Shown here in pieces: positions 1 through 8,102 of a stretch of 64,000 nucleotides of DNA. Under the pieces are notes generated by a model that did no database searches, was not told the origin of the DNA, and saw only the letters and a list, made by a program, of their open reading frames with translations. Location of the stretch: positions 186,001 through 250,000 of the forward strand of contig NZ_JAHCSH010000005.1 of assembly GCF_018474005.1 (NCBI RefSeq), given 5' to 3'. How positions within the stretch are numbered: the first letter of the stretch is position 1; the number at the start of each line of letters is the position of its first letter. The stretch is from Curvibacter sp. CHRR-16. Its GTDB lineage: Bacteria > Pseudomonadota > Gammaproteobacteria > Burkholderiales > Burkholderiaceae_C. Both the position numbers and the translations under genes were made by a program.

Positions 1-1
1 C

Positions 2-781
2 AAGCGTGAAGGCATGCCCAAGGACCAAATCAAGCAGCGTGTCGGGGAGATGCTGGATTTGGTGCAACTGGGTGCTTACGCCAAGCGCAAACCGCACCAG
101 CTCTCGGGCGGGCAGCAGCAGCGTGTGGCGCTGGCCCGTAGCTTGGCCAAGCGGCCCAAGTTATTGTTGCTAGACGAACCGTTGGGTGCGCTGGACAAAA
201 AGCTGCGCGAGCAGACCCAGTTTGAATTGGTCAACATCATCGAACAGGTGGGGGTGACCTGCGTGATGGTGACCCACGACCAAGAAGAAGCCATGACCAT
301 GGCCAACCGCATCGCGGTGATGAGTAAAGGGCGTGTGTTGCAAGTAGGCTCGCCCGAAGAGATTTACGAATACCCCTCCAACCGCTTTGTGGCCGACTTC
401 ATTGGTCAGGTGAATATGTTCGAAGGGCGTTTGACGGTGGATGAGCCCGATCGCTGTGCTGCATCGACGGGCATTGGCGATATCCATGTAGGCCACGGCA
501 TCAGCGGTACGCTGAACATGCCTGTAGCGGTAGCAGTACGCCCCGAAAAAATCGAGATCAGCAAAGACAAACCCAGTGTGTCTTACAACCTGTTTACCGG
601 CACGGTCAAAGAGATTGCTTACTTTGGGTCGTACAACACCTACATCGTCCTGACCGAATCGGGTCAAAAGGTGAAGGTGACTTGCGCCAACACCGATCGG
701 CAAGAGCAAAGCAGTATCACGTGGGAAGACAAAGTCTTCTTTTGGTGGAACGATACCGCAGCCGTCGTGCTGCGCGACTGA
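2..781 (+). CDS. potA: Spermidine/putrescine ABC transporter ATPase PotA (5' end cut by window)
   Basis: This is the cytoplasmic ATPase that powers polyamine import with PotB and PotC. The reading frame is open to the window edge, so the N-terminus with the Walker A motif lies outside. In the visible 259 residues the ABC signature LSGGQQQRVALARS is near residue 34, Walker B LLLLDEPLGALD near 54 and the H-loop VTHDQEEA near 91. A C-terminal TOBE-like region follows, with the VRPEKIEIS stretch typical of PotA/MalK-type ATPases. An internal ATG at 14 is not the true start, because conserved sequence (KREG) precedes it. It lies 14 bp before potB in the same orientation. Polyamine specificity is inferred from the PotB/PotC pair and the neighbouring PuuC-like gene; another small-cation specificity is possible. 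Confidence 0.9.
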   Translation, partial: KREGMPKDQIKQRVGEMLDLVQLGAYAKRKPHQLSGGQQQRVALARSLAKRPKLLLLDEPLGALDKKLREQTQFELVNIIEQVGVTCVMVTHDQEEAMTMANRIAVMSKGRVLQVGSPEEIYEYPSNRFVADFIGQVNMFEGRLTVDEPDRCAASTGIGDIHVGHGISGTLNMPVAVAVRPEKIEISKDKPSVSYNLFTGTVKEIAYFGSYNTYIVLTESGQKVKVTCANTDRQEQSSITWEDKVFFWWNDTAAVVLRD

Positions 782-795
782 GCGAGGAGGACTGT

Positions 796-1716
796 ATGGC
801 TAAGTTGTCTTTGCCTGTACCGGGGCGCCGCTTCGTGATTGGAGTGCCATTTGCCTGGCTGGTGGTGTTTTTTCTGCTGCCATTTCTGATTCTGGCTTAC
901 ATCAGCTTTGTGGACATGGGCGGCGATATCCACCCCTTCAAGCCTTTGTGGGACAGCGCCACTGGCACTTTGCACCTCAAGTACGAGAACTACTGGTCTA
1001 TCTTTCGCAGCGCAGAAGATGGCCGTTTGTTCCACACCATTTACATTGAGGCGTATTTGCGCTCGGTGTGGTATGCCTTCTGCACGGCGGCGTTGTGCTT
1101 GTTTATTGGCTACCCCTTTGCTTACTTCATGGCGCGCTCGCGCCCCAGTGTTCGGCCAGCATTGTTGATGATGGTGATGCTGCCGTTTTGGACCTCTTTC
1201 TTGTTGCGCGTCTACGCATGGAAAGGCATCTTGGCCGATCAAGGCGTGGTCAACCAAGTGCTAATGGCGCTGGGCATCATCCATGAGCCGATTCAGATGC
1301 TGTACACCAATGTGTCCATGCTGGTGGGCATGACCTACGTGTACTTGCCTTTCATGGTGCTGCCGCTGTATGCCAACTTGGTGAAGATGGATTTCCGTCT
1401 GCTCGAAGCGGCGTATGACTTAGGCACCACACCATTCAAGGCGTTTTGGTTGATCACGGTGCCACTGTCCAAGGCTGGCATCGTGGCAGGCTTCATGTTG
1501 GTGTTCATTCCCTGTGTAGGCGAATTCGTGATCCCCTCGCTCTTGGGGGGGCCAGAGAACATCATGATCGGCCGCGTGGTGTGGGATGAAATGTTCACCA
1601 GCAACAACTGGCCCCGCGCGACGGCACTGTCGGTGGTGATGATTGGTCTGATTATCGTGCCCTTGTCGCTGTACTACTACTACAGTGGCGAATCGGCCGC
1701 TGAAGCCCGTCAATAA
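796..1716 (+). CDS. potB: Polyamine ABC transporter permease PotB
   Basis: Inner-membrane permease of the polyamine importer, 306 residues. The frame is open further upstream, but the ATG at 796 has a clear ribosome site (GAGGAGG about 6 bp before) and gives the normal N-terminus. A hydrophobic first helix lies near residues 14-34, and several further membrane segments follow. The EAA loop that docks on the ATPase is at about 203-224 (LLEAAYDLG...PLSKAGI). The gene follows potA by 14 bp and precedes potC by 13 bp, so the three are one operon. Family assignment is firm. The exact substrate (putrescine or spermidine) cannot be read from the sequence. Confidence 0.93.
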   Translation: MAKLSLPVPGRRFVIGVPFAWLVVFFLLPFLILAYISFVDMGGDIHPFKPLWDSATGTLHLKYENYWSIFRSAEDGRLFHTIYIEAYLRSVWYAFCTAALCLFIGYPFAYFMARSRPSVRPALLMMVMLPFWTSFLLRVYAWKGILADQGVVNQVLMALGIIHEPIQMLYTNVSMLVGMTYVYLPFMVLPLYANLVKMDFRLLEAAYDLGTTPFKAFWLITVPLSKAGIVAGFMLVFIPCVGEFVIPSLLGGPENIMIGRVVWDEMFTSNNWPRATALSVVMIGLIIVPLSLYYYYSGESAAEARQ

Positions 1717-1726
1717 AGCTGGAGGC

Positions 1727-1774
1727 GCTATGAAAAATATAGCAAACAAGCATTTTGGCAAGCTCTGGATGGCC
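1727..1774 (+). repeat. Possible degenerate copy of the GCTAT-N7-ATAGC repeat at the potC start
   Basis: The segment opens with GCTATGAAAAA and ATAGC, the same 5' half as the copy at 28588-28635, and ends in GGCC at the same offset of 48 bp. Its ATG is the potC start codon. The middle does not align well with the other copies, so this could be chance similarity around a Lys-rich start. Confidence 0.35.
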
Positions 1775-2590
1775 TTGTGCTACCTGTTCTTGTATATGCC
1801 CTTGGTGTTCATGGTGGTGTTCTCGTTCAACAGCACCCGGCAAGATGCGCATTTCACTGGCTTTTCGCTGCGCTGGTACGAGGCACTCACGCGTGATACC
1901 AAAATCGTGGAGGGCTTCTGGCTGTCTTTCCAGGTGGCTTTGGTGACCGGAGTGCTATCGGCTATTTTGGGTACTTTTGCCGCTTTTGTGCTGGTGCGCT
2001 ACCAACGCTTTATTGGCCGCACGGTCTTTTCGGGCATGGTCAATGCGCCATTGGTCATGCCGGAGGTGATCATTGGTTTGTCGCTGCTGCTGCTGATGGT
2101 GGGGGCGCAGCACTTCTTGGGTTGGCCTGAGCGCGGCATGCTGACCATCATCCTCGGGCACACCTTGCTGGGTATGGCCTATGGCATGGTGGTGGTGCAA
2201 TCTCGCTTGCAGGAAATGAACCGATCCTTAGAAGAGGCCGCCATGGACTTGGGGGCCAAGCCTTACCAAGTGTTCTTCTTGGTCACTTTGCCCAATATTG
2301 CGCAAGGCATTTTGGCTGCGTTCTTGCTGTCATTTACCTTGTCGTTTGACGATGTGGTGATTTCTGAATTTCTCTCGGGACCAGGGGTAAACACCTTGCC
2401 ACAAGTGATTTTTGGTTACGCCCGCCGCGGTATCAACCCTACTATTTACGCTGCAGCTACTTTGCTCATTGCCACGGTGACAGTTGTGATTGTGGGCTAT
2501 AGCGTATGGGTGGCACGGCAAACTCGCCGTCGCGAACGGGAGGTGGCTGCAGCCATTCGCCAAGAGTTAGCCAGCGCACCATCGCGCTAA
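1730..2590 (+). CDS. potC: Polyamine ABC transporter permease PotC
   Basis: Second inner-membrane permease of the PotABC importer, 286 residues. The ATG at 1730 is preceded by GGAGG at 6 bp spacing; an in-frame GTG at 1685 lies inside potB and has no such site. An N-terminal membrane segment is near residues 13-33, and the EAA loop is at about 168-190 (LEEAAMDLGAKPYQ...LPNI). The C-terminus is basic and cytoplasmic. It is translationally close to potB (13 bp) and 14 bp before the aldehyde dehydrogenase, so import and catabolism of the same substrate are probably co-expressed. The first codons lie in a repeat-like sequence (1727-1774). Confidence 0.93.
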   Translation: MKNIANKHFGKLWMALCYLFLYMPLVFMVVFSFNSTRQDAHFTGFSLRWYEALTRDTKIVEGFWLSFQVALVTGVLSAILGTFAAFVLVRYQRFIGRTVFSGMVNAPLVMPEVIIGLSLLLLMVGAQHFLGWPERGMLTIILGHTLLGMAYGMVVVQSRLQEMNRSLEEAAMDLGAKPYQVFFLVTLPNIAQGILAAFLLSFTLSFDDVVISEFLSGPGVNTLPQVIFGYARRGINPTIYAAATLLIATVTVVIVGYSVWVARQTRRREREVAAAIRQELASAPSR

Positions 2591-2604
2591 ACAAGGAGCG
2601 GTTT

Positions 2605-4083
2605 ATGTCATCCAGCGCCAGCTTACAGCTAGACGGTCGCGCATTTATCCATGGTCAACGTTGTGCAGCTCTCAGCGGTCAAACGTTTGATGACATCTCC
2701 CCCGTGGATGGGCGCATCATTTGCCAAGTGGCCGATGGTGATGCGCCGGATATTGATGCCGCAGTTGCGGCTGCTCGGCGCGCTTTCAATGACCGCCGTT
2801 GGGCGGGGCAAGCGCCTGCACAGCGCAAAAAAATCATGCTGCAATGGGCGGACTTGATTGCTGCGCATGCCGACGAATTGGCACTCATGGAAACCTTGGA
2901 CATGGGCAAACCCGTGCGCTATGCCAAATCGGTCGATGTGCGCAGTACGGTCAACTGCATACGCTGGTATGCCGAAGCCTGCGACAAGGTGTACGACGAA
3001 ATCGCCCCCACGGGCGATGCTGCTCTGGCACTCATCACCCGTGAAGCTTTGGGGGTGGTCGGGGTGATCGTTCCTTGGAACTACCCCATGATCATGGCCG
3101 CTTGGAAACTGGGGCCTGCTTTGGCCAGTGGCAATTCGGTTGTGCTCAAACCCAGCGAAAAATCTCCGCTGACCGCCTTGCGCTTGGCCGAACTGGCAGT
3201 GCAGGCGGGACTGCCCGAGGGTGTTTTTAATGTTGTGCCTGGCACGGGCCCCAAAGCTGGTACGCCTTTGGCACTGCACATGGATGTGGATTGCATTGCT
3301 TTTACGGGATCTACGCGCGTCGGTAAGCAAATCCACGTTATGGCCGGCCAAAGCAATCTCAAGCGGGCTTGGACTGAGTTGGGGGGCAAATCGCCCAATA
3401 TCGTGTTCGCGGACTGCCCTGATCTGCAAGCGGCGGTGGACGCTGCCGCATCGGCCATGTTTTTTAACCAAGGGCAGAGCTGCAACGCCCCCTCGCGTTT
3501 ACTGCTGCAAGACGGTATTTACGACCAGTTTGTAGAGCGGCTGCAGCAACGCTTGCAGGACTACCAACCTGCAGACCCCCGTTTGCCCGAGACCACCATG
3601 GGGGCTTTGGTCGACAACATCCAGCTACAGACCGTGATGGGCTATATCCAAAGCGGGCTGGAGCAGGGCGCTCAACTGTTAGGGGGAGGCCAACAAGCCC
3701 TGCAAAACAGTGGTGGCTTTTATGTGGAGCCAACCGTGTTTGCTGGCGTCTCTCCCTCCATGCGCATAGCGCGCGAAGAAATTTTTGGCCCTGTGCTGGG
3801 TGTTTTTCGCTTTACCGATGCACAGCAGGCTGTAAGTATGGCCAATGACAGCAGCTACGGCCTGAATGCAGGTGTATGGACGGCAGATATCAACAAAGCC
3901 CATACCGTAGCGCGCATGCTGCGTGTGGGGACGGTGCATGTGAATTCTTATGACGAAGATGACATCACGGTTCCCTTTGGTGGTTTCAAGCAAAGTGGCA
4001 TAGGGCGCGACAAGTCCTTGCATGCATTTGACAAGTACACGGAGCTCAAAACCACGTGGATTAAGCTGCGCACGGTGCTCTGA
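2605..4083 (+). CDS. puuC: PuuC-like aldehyde dehydrogenase (gamma-Glu-gamma-aminobutyraldehyde type)
   Basis: NAD(P)+-dependent aldehyde dehydrogenase of 492 residues, the usual length. The ATG at 2605 follows AAGGAG. The fold shows the PWNYP motif near residue 157, the catalytic glutamate in TELGGK near 258, the FTGS nucleotide-binding stretch near 233 and the catalytic cysteine in GQSC near 293. By recall the sequence closely resembles E. coli PuuC, including the C-terminal PFGGFKQSG and KYTELKT stretches. Following potABC by 14 bp supports a role in oxidising the aldehyde produced when imported putrescine is broken down. Exact substrate remains inference; other polyamine-derived aldehydes are possible. 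Confidence 0.85.
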   Translation: MSSSASLQLDGRAFIHGQRCAALSGQTFDDISPVDGRIICQVADGDAPDIDAAVAAARRAFNDRRWAGQAPAQRKKIMLQWADLIAAHADELALMETLDMGKPVRYAKSVDVRSTVNCIRWYAEACDKVYDEIAPTGDAALALITREALGVVGVIVPWNYPMIMAAWKLGPALASGNSVVLKPSEKSPLTALRLAELAVQAGLPEGVFNVVPGTGPKAGTPLALHMDVDCIAFTGSTRVGKQIHVMAGQSNLKRAWTELGGKSPNIVFADCPDLQAAVDAAASAMFFNQGQSCNAPSRLLLQDGIYDQFVERLQQRLQDYQPADPRLPETTMGALVDNIQLQTVMGYIQSGLEQGAQLLGGGQQALQNSGGFYVEPTVFAGVSPSMRIAREEIFGPVLGVFRFTDAQQAVSMANDSSYGLNAGVWTADINKAHTVARMLRVGTVHVNSYDEDDITVPFGGFKQSGIGRDKSLHAFDKYTELKTTWIKLRTVL

Positions 4084-4104
4084 GTTTGTTGTTGCTTGCT
4101 TTCA

Positions 4105-4137
4105 TGGCCTGATTTTCATCAGGCCATTTTTCTTTTT
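4105..4137 (+). terminator. Rho-independent terminator after pot-puuC operon
   Basis: A perfect 9-bp stem (TGGCCTGAT with ATCAGGCCA, loop TTTC) is followed by a T-rich run, 22 bp after the aldehyde dehydrogenase stop. Confidence 0.9.
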
Positions 4138-4156
4138 GCATTGCGAAAAATGCAAA
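4135..4156. promoter_or_regulatory. Inverted repeat TTTGCATT-N6-AATGCAAA upstream of aceA
   Basis: Two perfect 8-bp arms flank GCGAAA, about 180 bp before aceA, in an AT-rich 247-bp gap that otherwise holds only a terminator and a second palindrome. The TTTGCA/TGCAAA arms resemble operators bound by RamB/PccR-type short-chain acyl-CoA regulators, which control acetate and propionate genes in other bacteria. This is similarity only. The left arm overlaps the T-tract of the preceding terminator. Confidence 0.45.
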
Positions 4157-4275
4157 TTGAAATGCAGTCATCTTCATTCTCTATGGTGATTTGTATTTTT
4201 TTAATGTGGAATGCACTGTTAAGTAGTTGATTTTATTGGGTTATTTATTCGTTGCGTTGCTTTTTTATTTTGTCT

Positions 4276-4295
4276 TATGTCTTATATAAGACATA
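4276..4295. promoter_or_regulatory. Perfect 20-bp palindrome TATGTCTTAT/ATAAGACATA in the aceA leader
   Basis: The two 10-bp halves are exact reverse complements, with core GTCTTATATAAGAC. The site ends 35 bp before the aceA ATG. A palindrome of this form and place fits a GntR-family repressor operator or a site at the promoter. No regulator gene is next to it, so the cognate protein is unknown. Confidence 0.6.
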
Positions 4296-4330
4296 GAATT
4301 GATCCATCATCAACCACTGTGGAGAGCAAC

Positions 4331-5659
4331 ATGAGCAATCTGAACAACCAACTGAGCCGTCAGCAGCAGGTAGAAGCACTGGAAAAAGACTGGCAACAAA
4401 ACCCACGTTGGAAAAGCGTGAAGCGCGGTTACAGCGCTGCTGATGTCGTTCGCTTGCGTGGTTCCTTGCAGCCGGAATACACATTGGCCAAGCGTGGTGC
4501 AGAGAAGCTCTGGGACTTGGTCAACGGAGGCGCTAAAAAAGGTTATGTGAATGCGTTTGGTGCCATTTCTGCCGGACAAGCCATGCAGCAAGCGAAGGCG
4601 GGCTTAGAAGCCGTTTATTTGTCTGGTTGGCAAGTTGCCGCTGATGGCAACACCAGTGAAACCATGTACCCAGACCAGTCGCTGTATGCCTACGACTCCG
4701 TTCCAACCATGGTTCGCCGCATCAATAACACGTTCAAACGGGCAGACGAAATCCAGTGGGGCCGTGGCATCGAACCAGGAAGCAAAGACTTTGTGGACTT
4801 TTTCTTGCCCATCGTTGCCGACGCAGAAGCCGGTTTTGGTGGTGTGCTCAATGCCTTTGAGCTGATGAAAAACATGATTGCTGCAGGCGCTGCCGGTGTT
4901 CACTTTGAAGACCAACTGGCCGCTGTCAAAAAATGCGGGCACATGGGCGGGAAAGTGCTAGTACCAACCCAAGAAGCAGTGGAAAAACTGATCGCCGCAC
5001 GATTCGCAGCCGATGTGATGGGGGTCTCTACCATTGTGCTGGCACGCACCGATGCGGAAGCCGCCAACCTCATTACCAGCGACCACGATGCGAATGACAA
5101 ACCATTCTTAACAGGTGAGCGCACCCAAGAAGGTTTCTACCGCGTGCGCAATGGGCTTGAGCAAGCCATTAGCCGTGGTGTGGCCTATGCACCCTACGCC
5201 GATTTGGTGTGGTGTGAAACGGGTACACCAGACCTAGGTTTCGCACGTGAATTTGCCCAAGCAGTGCACGCCGCTTGTCCCGGAAAGCTGCTGAGCTATA
5301 ACTGCTCGCCCAGCTTCAACTGGAAGAAAAACTTGGATGAAAAAACGATTGCCCGCTTCCAAGACGAGCTGTCAGCGCTGGGTTACAAGTACCAGTTCAT
5401 TACCTTGGCAGGCATACATATCAACTGGTTCAACACCTTCCAGTTCGCCCATGCATACGCCAATGGCGAAGGCATGAAGCACTACGTCAACATGGTGCAA
5501 GAGCCCGAGTTCGCCGCACGTGACAAGGGTTACACCTTTGTGTCTCACCAACAGGAAGTGGGCGCGGGTTACTTCGACGACGTGACCACCGTGATCCAGG
5601 GCGGTTCTTCCTCTGTGAAGGCGCTGACTGGTTCTACCGAAGAAGAACAGTTTCACTAA
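4331..5659 (+). CDS. aceA: Isocitrate lyase
   Basis: Cleaves isocitrate to succinate and glyoxylate, the first step of the glyoxylate shunt needed for growth on acetate, fatty acids or stored PHB. 442 residues. The ATG at 4331 follows GGAGAGC; an upstream in-frame ATG at 4277 lies inside the palindrome and would add an unconserved extension. The active-site signature KKCGHMGGK with the catalytic cysteine is near residue 202, and the ARTDAEAA metal-site region near 250. It stands alone between a terminator upstream and a bidirectional terminator downstream, so it is a single-gene unit with its own control. Malate synthase is not in this window. Confidence 0.97.
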   Translation: MSNLNNQLSRQQQVEALEKDWQQNPRWKSVKRGYSAADVVRLRGSLQPEYTLAKRGAEKLWDLVNGGAKKGYVNAFGAISAGQAMQQAKAGLEAVYLSGWQVAADGNTSETMYPDQSLYAYDSVPTMVRRINNTFKRADEIQWGRGIEPGSKDFVDFFLPIVADAEAGFGGVLNAFELMKNMIAAGAAGVHFEDQLAAVKKCGHMGGKVLVPTQEAVEKLIAARFAADVMGVSTIVLARTDAEAANLITSDHDANDKPFLTGERTQEGFYRVRNGLEQAISRGVAYAPYADLVWCETGTPDLGFAREFAQAVHAACPGKLLSYNCSPSFNWKKNLDEKTIARFQDELSALGYKYQFITLAGIHINWFNTFQFAHAYANGEGMKHYVNMVQEPEFAARDKGYTFVSHQQEVGAGYFDDVTTVIQGGSSSVKALTGSTEEEQFH

Positions 5660-5677
5660 GAAGCAATTGCTCTAACA

Positions 5678-5704
5678 AAAAAGCCACCCGAGGGTGGCTT
5701 TTTA
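5678..5704. terminator. Bidirectional terminator between aceA and porin
   Basis: GCCACC...GGTGGC stem with an A-run on the left and a T-run on the right serves convergent aceA (plus) and porin (minus). Confidence 0.9.
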
Positions 5705-5718
5705 TAGAGCTTGGCTGC

Positions 5719-6780
5719 TTAGAAAGCCATGCGCAAGCCAACACCGTAGCCAGTACCTTGGACGGTGTTTTTGTCAGAACCGTCAGAATTGAAGTTCTTG
5801 TTCTTTTCATTCTTCAATGAGAAGTTCACGCTGGTGCTCTTGTTCAGAGGCCAGTGGTAACCAATGCTAACAAGCTCTTTATCGACTTCGGTACTGAAGG
5901 CACCGCTCATATCGATGTTTTCGTAAGAGACACGAATTTCACCAGGTCCATATGGAACCTTAGCACCAGCGGTGAAAGTGGTGTTGGACAGGTTGTCATT
6001 TTGGCCCAAGCGTGATGTACGAGCCCAAGTCGACATAATTGTCACATTATTGGAAAACTTGTAGTTGATACCCAAACCAGCTGTTTCCATGTCATTCATG
6101 GCGGTGGTGTATACACTGTCTTGTTCTTGCTGCCAACCGACTGATAAACCTAAACCTGTACCTGCAGGATTAGCGTATGTGCCATAAAAACCAGCTGAAT
6201 TAGCTGCTGTTGCAGATTCACCTTTGCGGAATGTGAATCCGGCTGCAAAACCATCAAAAACAGGAGTCTGGTAGTTAAAAGCGTTATTCCATTTGTCCGT
6301 GGCGGAAGCTTGGCGACTTCCCATCGATGCATAACTATCACCACCAAATGCTTCATAACGACCGGCAACCACGATGTCATTCAGTGGTCCAGACATGCGT
6401 CCCATGCGCATCGTGCCGTACTTGACGCTATTCAAGCCAACCCATGCTTTGTCTTTAAATAGAGCTGTAGAGTCATCTTGAGTCCCGCTGTCGAATTTGG
6501 CGCGCAATTCCAAATCAAAGAAGCTATTCAGATCATCGCTAATCTTGGATGTTCCAGAAAACTTGATTCGGCCTGTTGAGCCATCATCTATTGCCTCTTG
6601 CGTTCCCGTTGTGTTGTTGGTGGTGCTCAAGGAGTACTTGTTGAGCATTTCCAGATCAATTCGACCAGAAATGCTCATTTGTACTGCATCGTTGCCAGTA
6701 GTGATATTGCTCTGGGCATTTGCTGCAGTGGCCACTGCGCACAAAGCCAAAGGAATAAGAGAGTGTTTGAAATGCTGCAT
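5719..6780 (-). CDS. Outer-membrane general porin (Gram-negative porin family, Omp32-like)
   Basis: A 353-residue trimeric beta-barrel pore protein for passive entry of small solutes. The start is taken at 6780, which gives a standard signal peptide (Lys near residue 5, hydrophobic core, cleavage after AANA-Q near residue 22). A further in-frame codon at 6810 would add 10 unlikely residues. Features seen are the SISGRIDLE-type first strand, the LGLNSVKYGTMRMGR block near loop 3, many alternating amphipathic strands and a C-terminal phenylalanine (GVGLRMAF) used for barrel assembly. It has its own gene unit, convergent with aceA. Base composition is a little more AT-rich than its neighbours, which is common for porins. 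Confidence 0.93.
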   Translation of the reverse strand: MQHFKHSLIPLALCAVATAANAQSNITTGNDAVQMSISGRIDLEMLNKYSLSTTNNTTGTQEAIDDGSTGRIKFSGTSKISDDLNSFFDLELRAKFDSGTQDDSTALFKDKAWVGLNSVKYGTMRMGRMSGPLNDIVVAGRYEAFGGDSYASMGSRQASATDKWNNAFNYQTPVFDGFAAGFTFRKGESATAANSAGFYGTYANPAGTGLGLSVGWQQEQDSVYTTAMNDMETAGLGINYKFSNNVTIMSTWARTSRLGQNDNLSNTTFTAGAKVPYGPGEIRVSYENIDMSGAFSTEVDKELVSIGYHWPLNKSTSVNFSLKNEKNKNFNSDGSDKNTVQGTGYGVGLRMAF

Positions 6781-6912
6781 GTCAGTTGTCTCACAAAGTT
6801 GAACAGACACCGCTAACGTAGTCGGACGTCAGACGATGTATTTCTAGTGTATTACTCGTTGAGAAGTTACTGATTAGTGAAAACCCTTCTGTTGGCAGCA
6901 GAAGACAGTCAG

Positions 6913-6940
6913 TAAAAAGCCCCGCACTAGGCGGGGCTTG
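6913..6940 (-). terminator. Terminator after tRNA-Val
   Basis: Perfect 9-bp stem AAGCCCCGC/GCGGGGCTT followed on the minus strand by a T-run, 4 bp past the CCA end of tRNA-Val. Confidence 0.9.
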
Positions 6941-6944
6941 AATT

Positions 6945-7019
6945 TGGTGGGCGATACATGGTTCGAACATGTGACCCCTGCAGTGTGAATGCAGTGCTCT
7001 ACCACTGAGCTAATCGCCC
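6945..7019 (-). tRNA. tRNA-Val (anticodon CAC), CCA encoded
   Basis: The minus strand folds as a full cloverleaf: acceptor GGGCGAT/ATCGCCC, D-arm GCTC...GAGC, anticodon stem CTGCA/TGCAG around loop TTCACAC, T-arm ACATG/CATGT with TTCGAAC, then A-CCA. Anticodon CAC reads GTG. It lies 21 bp after dnaQ in the same direction, with a terminator just downstream, so it may be processed from the isc-dnaQ transcript. Confidence 0.97.
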
Positions 7020-7040
7020 TGTAATCAGGGAAGACCTAGA

Positions 7041-7760
7041 TTATATACTGATTTCTTGGTGCTTTCGCCAAAGAGTCTTGTTTCCAGTCGCTTTGTCTAG
7101 ATTGGCCAAAATTTCTTCGTGGGCAGAACACTCTTGCTCGTTGGCTCGCAGAATCGGAAGATCAAATTGGCTGTAATCAATCGCTTCAAGTTCAACGACT
7201 GCTTGTGGCGTATCTTCTTCTTCGTCAATTGACAGGGCGTTTTGCCCTCGTGTCATATTGATATACACATCGGCCAGTAGTTCGGCATCCAAGAGCGCGC
7301 CGTGCAGTGTACGCCCCGAGTTATCTACTTCTAGTCGATCGCACAGTGCATCCAGACCGTTGCGTTTGCCTGGGAACATCTGTTTGGCCATGGCCAAGGT
7401 ATCGACAACTTTCGCTACATGCTCGATGAATTTGCCTTTGCCAACCAGTTGGAATTCTTTGTTCAAAAATCCTACGTCAAATGGTGCGTTGTGGATCAGA
7501 ACCTCATCAGCACCATGCAGGTATTCCAAAATCTGTTCCACCACCTCGTGGAATTTGGGTTTGTCAGCTAAGAAGGCACTGGTGATGCCGTGCACGCGCA
7601 GCGCATCGGGATGGCTTTCCCGTTCAGGATTCACATAAATGTGCAGGTTGTTACCAGTGAGCTTGCGATTGACCAATTCAACGCAGCCTAGCTCAATTAG
7701 GCGATCACCGTCATTGGGTGATAAGCCGGTTGTTTCGGTATCCAGAACGATTTGACGCAT
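7041..7760 (-). CDS. dnaQ: DNA polymerase III epsilon subunit (3'-5' proofreading exonuclease)
   Basis: Proofreading subunit of the replicative polymerase core, 239 residues. The DEDDh nuclease motifs are present: ExoI DTETTG near residue 7, ExoII HNAPFDVGFLN near 95 and ExoIII HGALLDAELLADVY near 153-166. A short C-terminal tail probably binds the alpha subunit. The ATG immediately follows the fdx stop codon (TGA ATG), which suggests translational coupling to the isc operon. A second DnaQ-like gene at 33835 lacks this length and context and is not the core subunit. Confidence 0.93.
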   Translation of the reverse strand: MRQIVLDTETTGLSPNDGDRLIELGCVELVNRKLTGNNLHIYVNPERESHPDALRVHGITSAFLADKPKFHEVVEQILEYLHGADEVLIHNAPFDVGFLNKEFQLVGKGKFIEHVAKVVDTLAMAKQMFPGKRNGLDALCDRLEVDNSGRTLHGALLDAELLADVYINMTRGQNALSIDEEEDTPQAVVELEAIDYSQFDLPILRANEQECSAHEEILANLDKATGNKTLWRKHQEISI

Positions 7761-8099
7761 TCAGTGGTTCTCGCGCGCGTGATTGATCGTGTATTTCGGA
7801 ATTTCAACTACCAAATTGGTATTGCTGATCACTGCTTGGCAACCCAAACGAGACTGAGCGGTCAACCCCCATGCTTTGTCGAGCAAATCTTCTTCCGTTT
7901 CGTCAGCGGCATTTAAGGAGTGCAAGCCTTCTTTGATGACCACATGGCAGGTGGTACAAGCGCAACTCATATCGCATGCATGTTCAATTTCTATGCCATT
8001 TTCCAGCAATGCCTCGCAAACCGTTGTGCCAGGTGCTGCCTCGATGGTGCTGCCATGAGGACAAAGCGTAGGGTGGGGTAGTACTTGTATGGATGGCAT
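7761..8099 (-). CDS. fdx: ISC-type [2Fe-2S] ferredoxin
   Basis: 112-residue adrenodoxin-type ferredoxin that delivers electrons to Fe-S assembly on IscU. Cluster ligands are visible as C42-x5-C48-x2-C51 and a later cysteine near 87 (RLGCQA). It sits last in the isc set, 3 bp after hscA. No iscX gene follows; dnaQ begins directly at the stop codon instead. Confidence 0.95.
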   Translation of the reverse strand: MPSIQVLPHPTLCPHGSTIEAAPGTTVCEALLENGIEIEHACDMSCACTTCHVVIKEGLHSLNAADETEEDLLDKAWGLTAQSRLGCQAVISNTNLVVEIPKYTINHARENH

Positions 8100-8102
8100 G
8101 TG

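Noticed and set aside
2491-2500. GCTATAGC octamers (also near 29930 and 40371) as further copies of the repeat family
   Set aside because: Only the short palindrome matches; the downstream CAGCA, GGCT and GCC blocks are missing.
6945-7019. tRNA-Val as an integration site for a genomic island
   Set aside because: No integrase, no direct repeat of the tRNA end and no foreign genes flank it; the neighbours are core genes and a porin.
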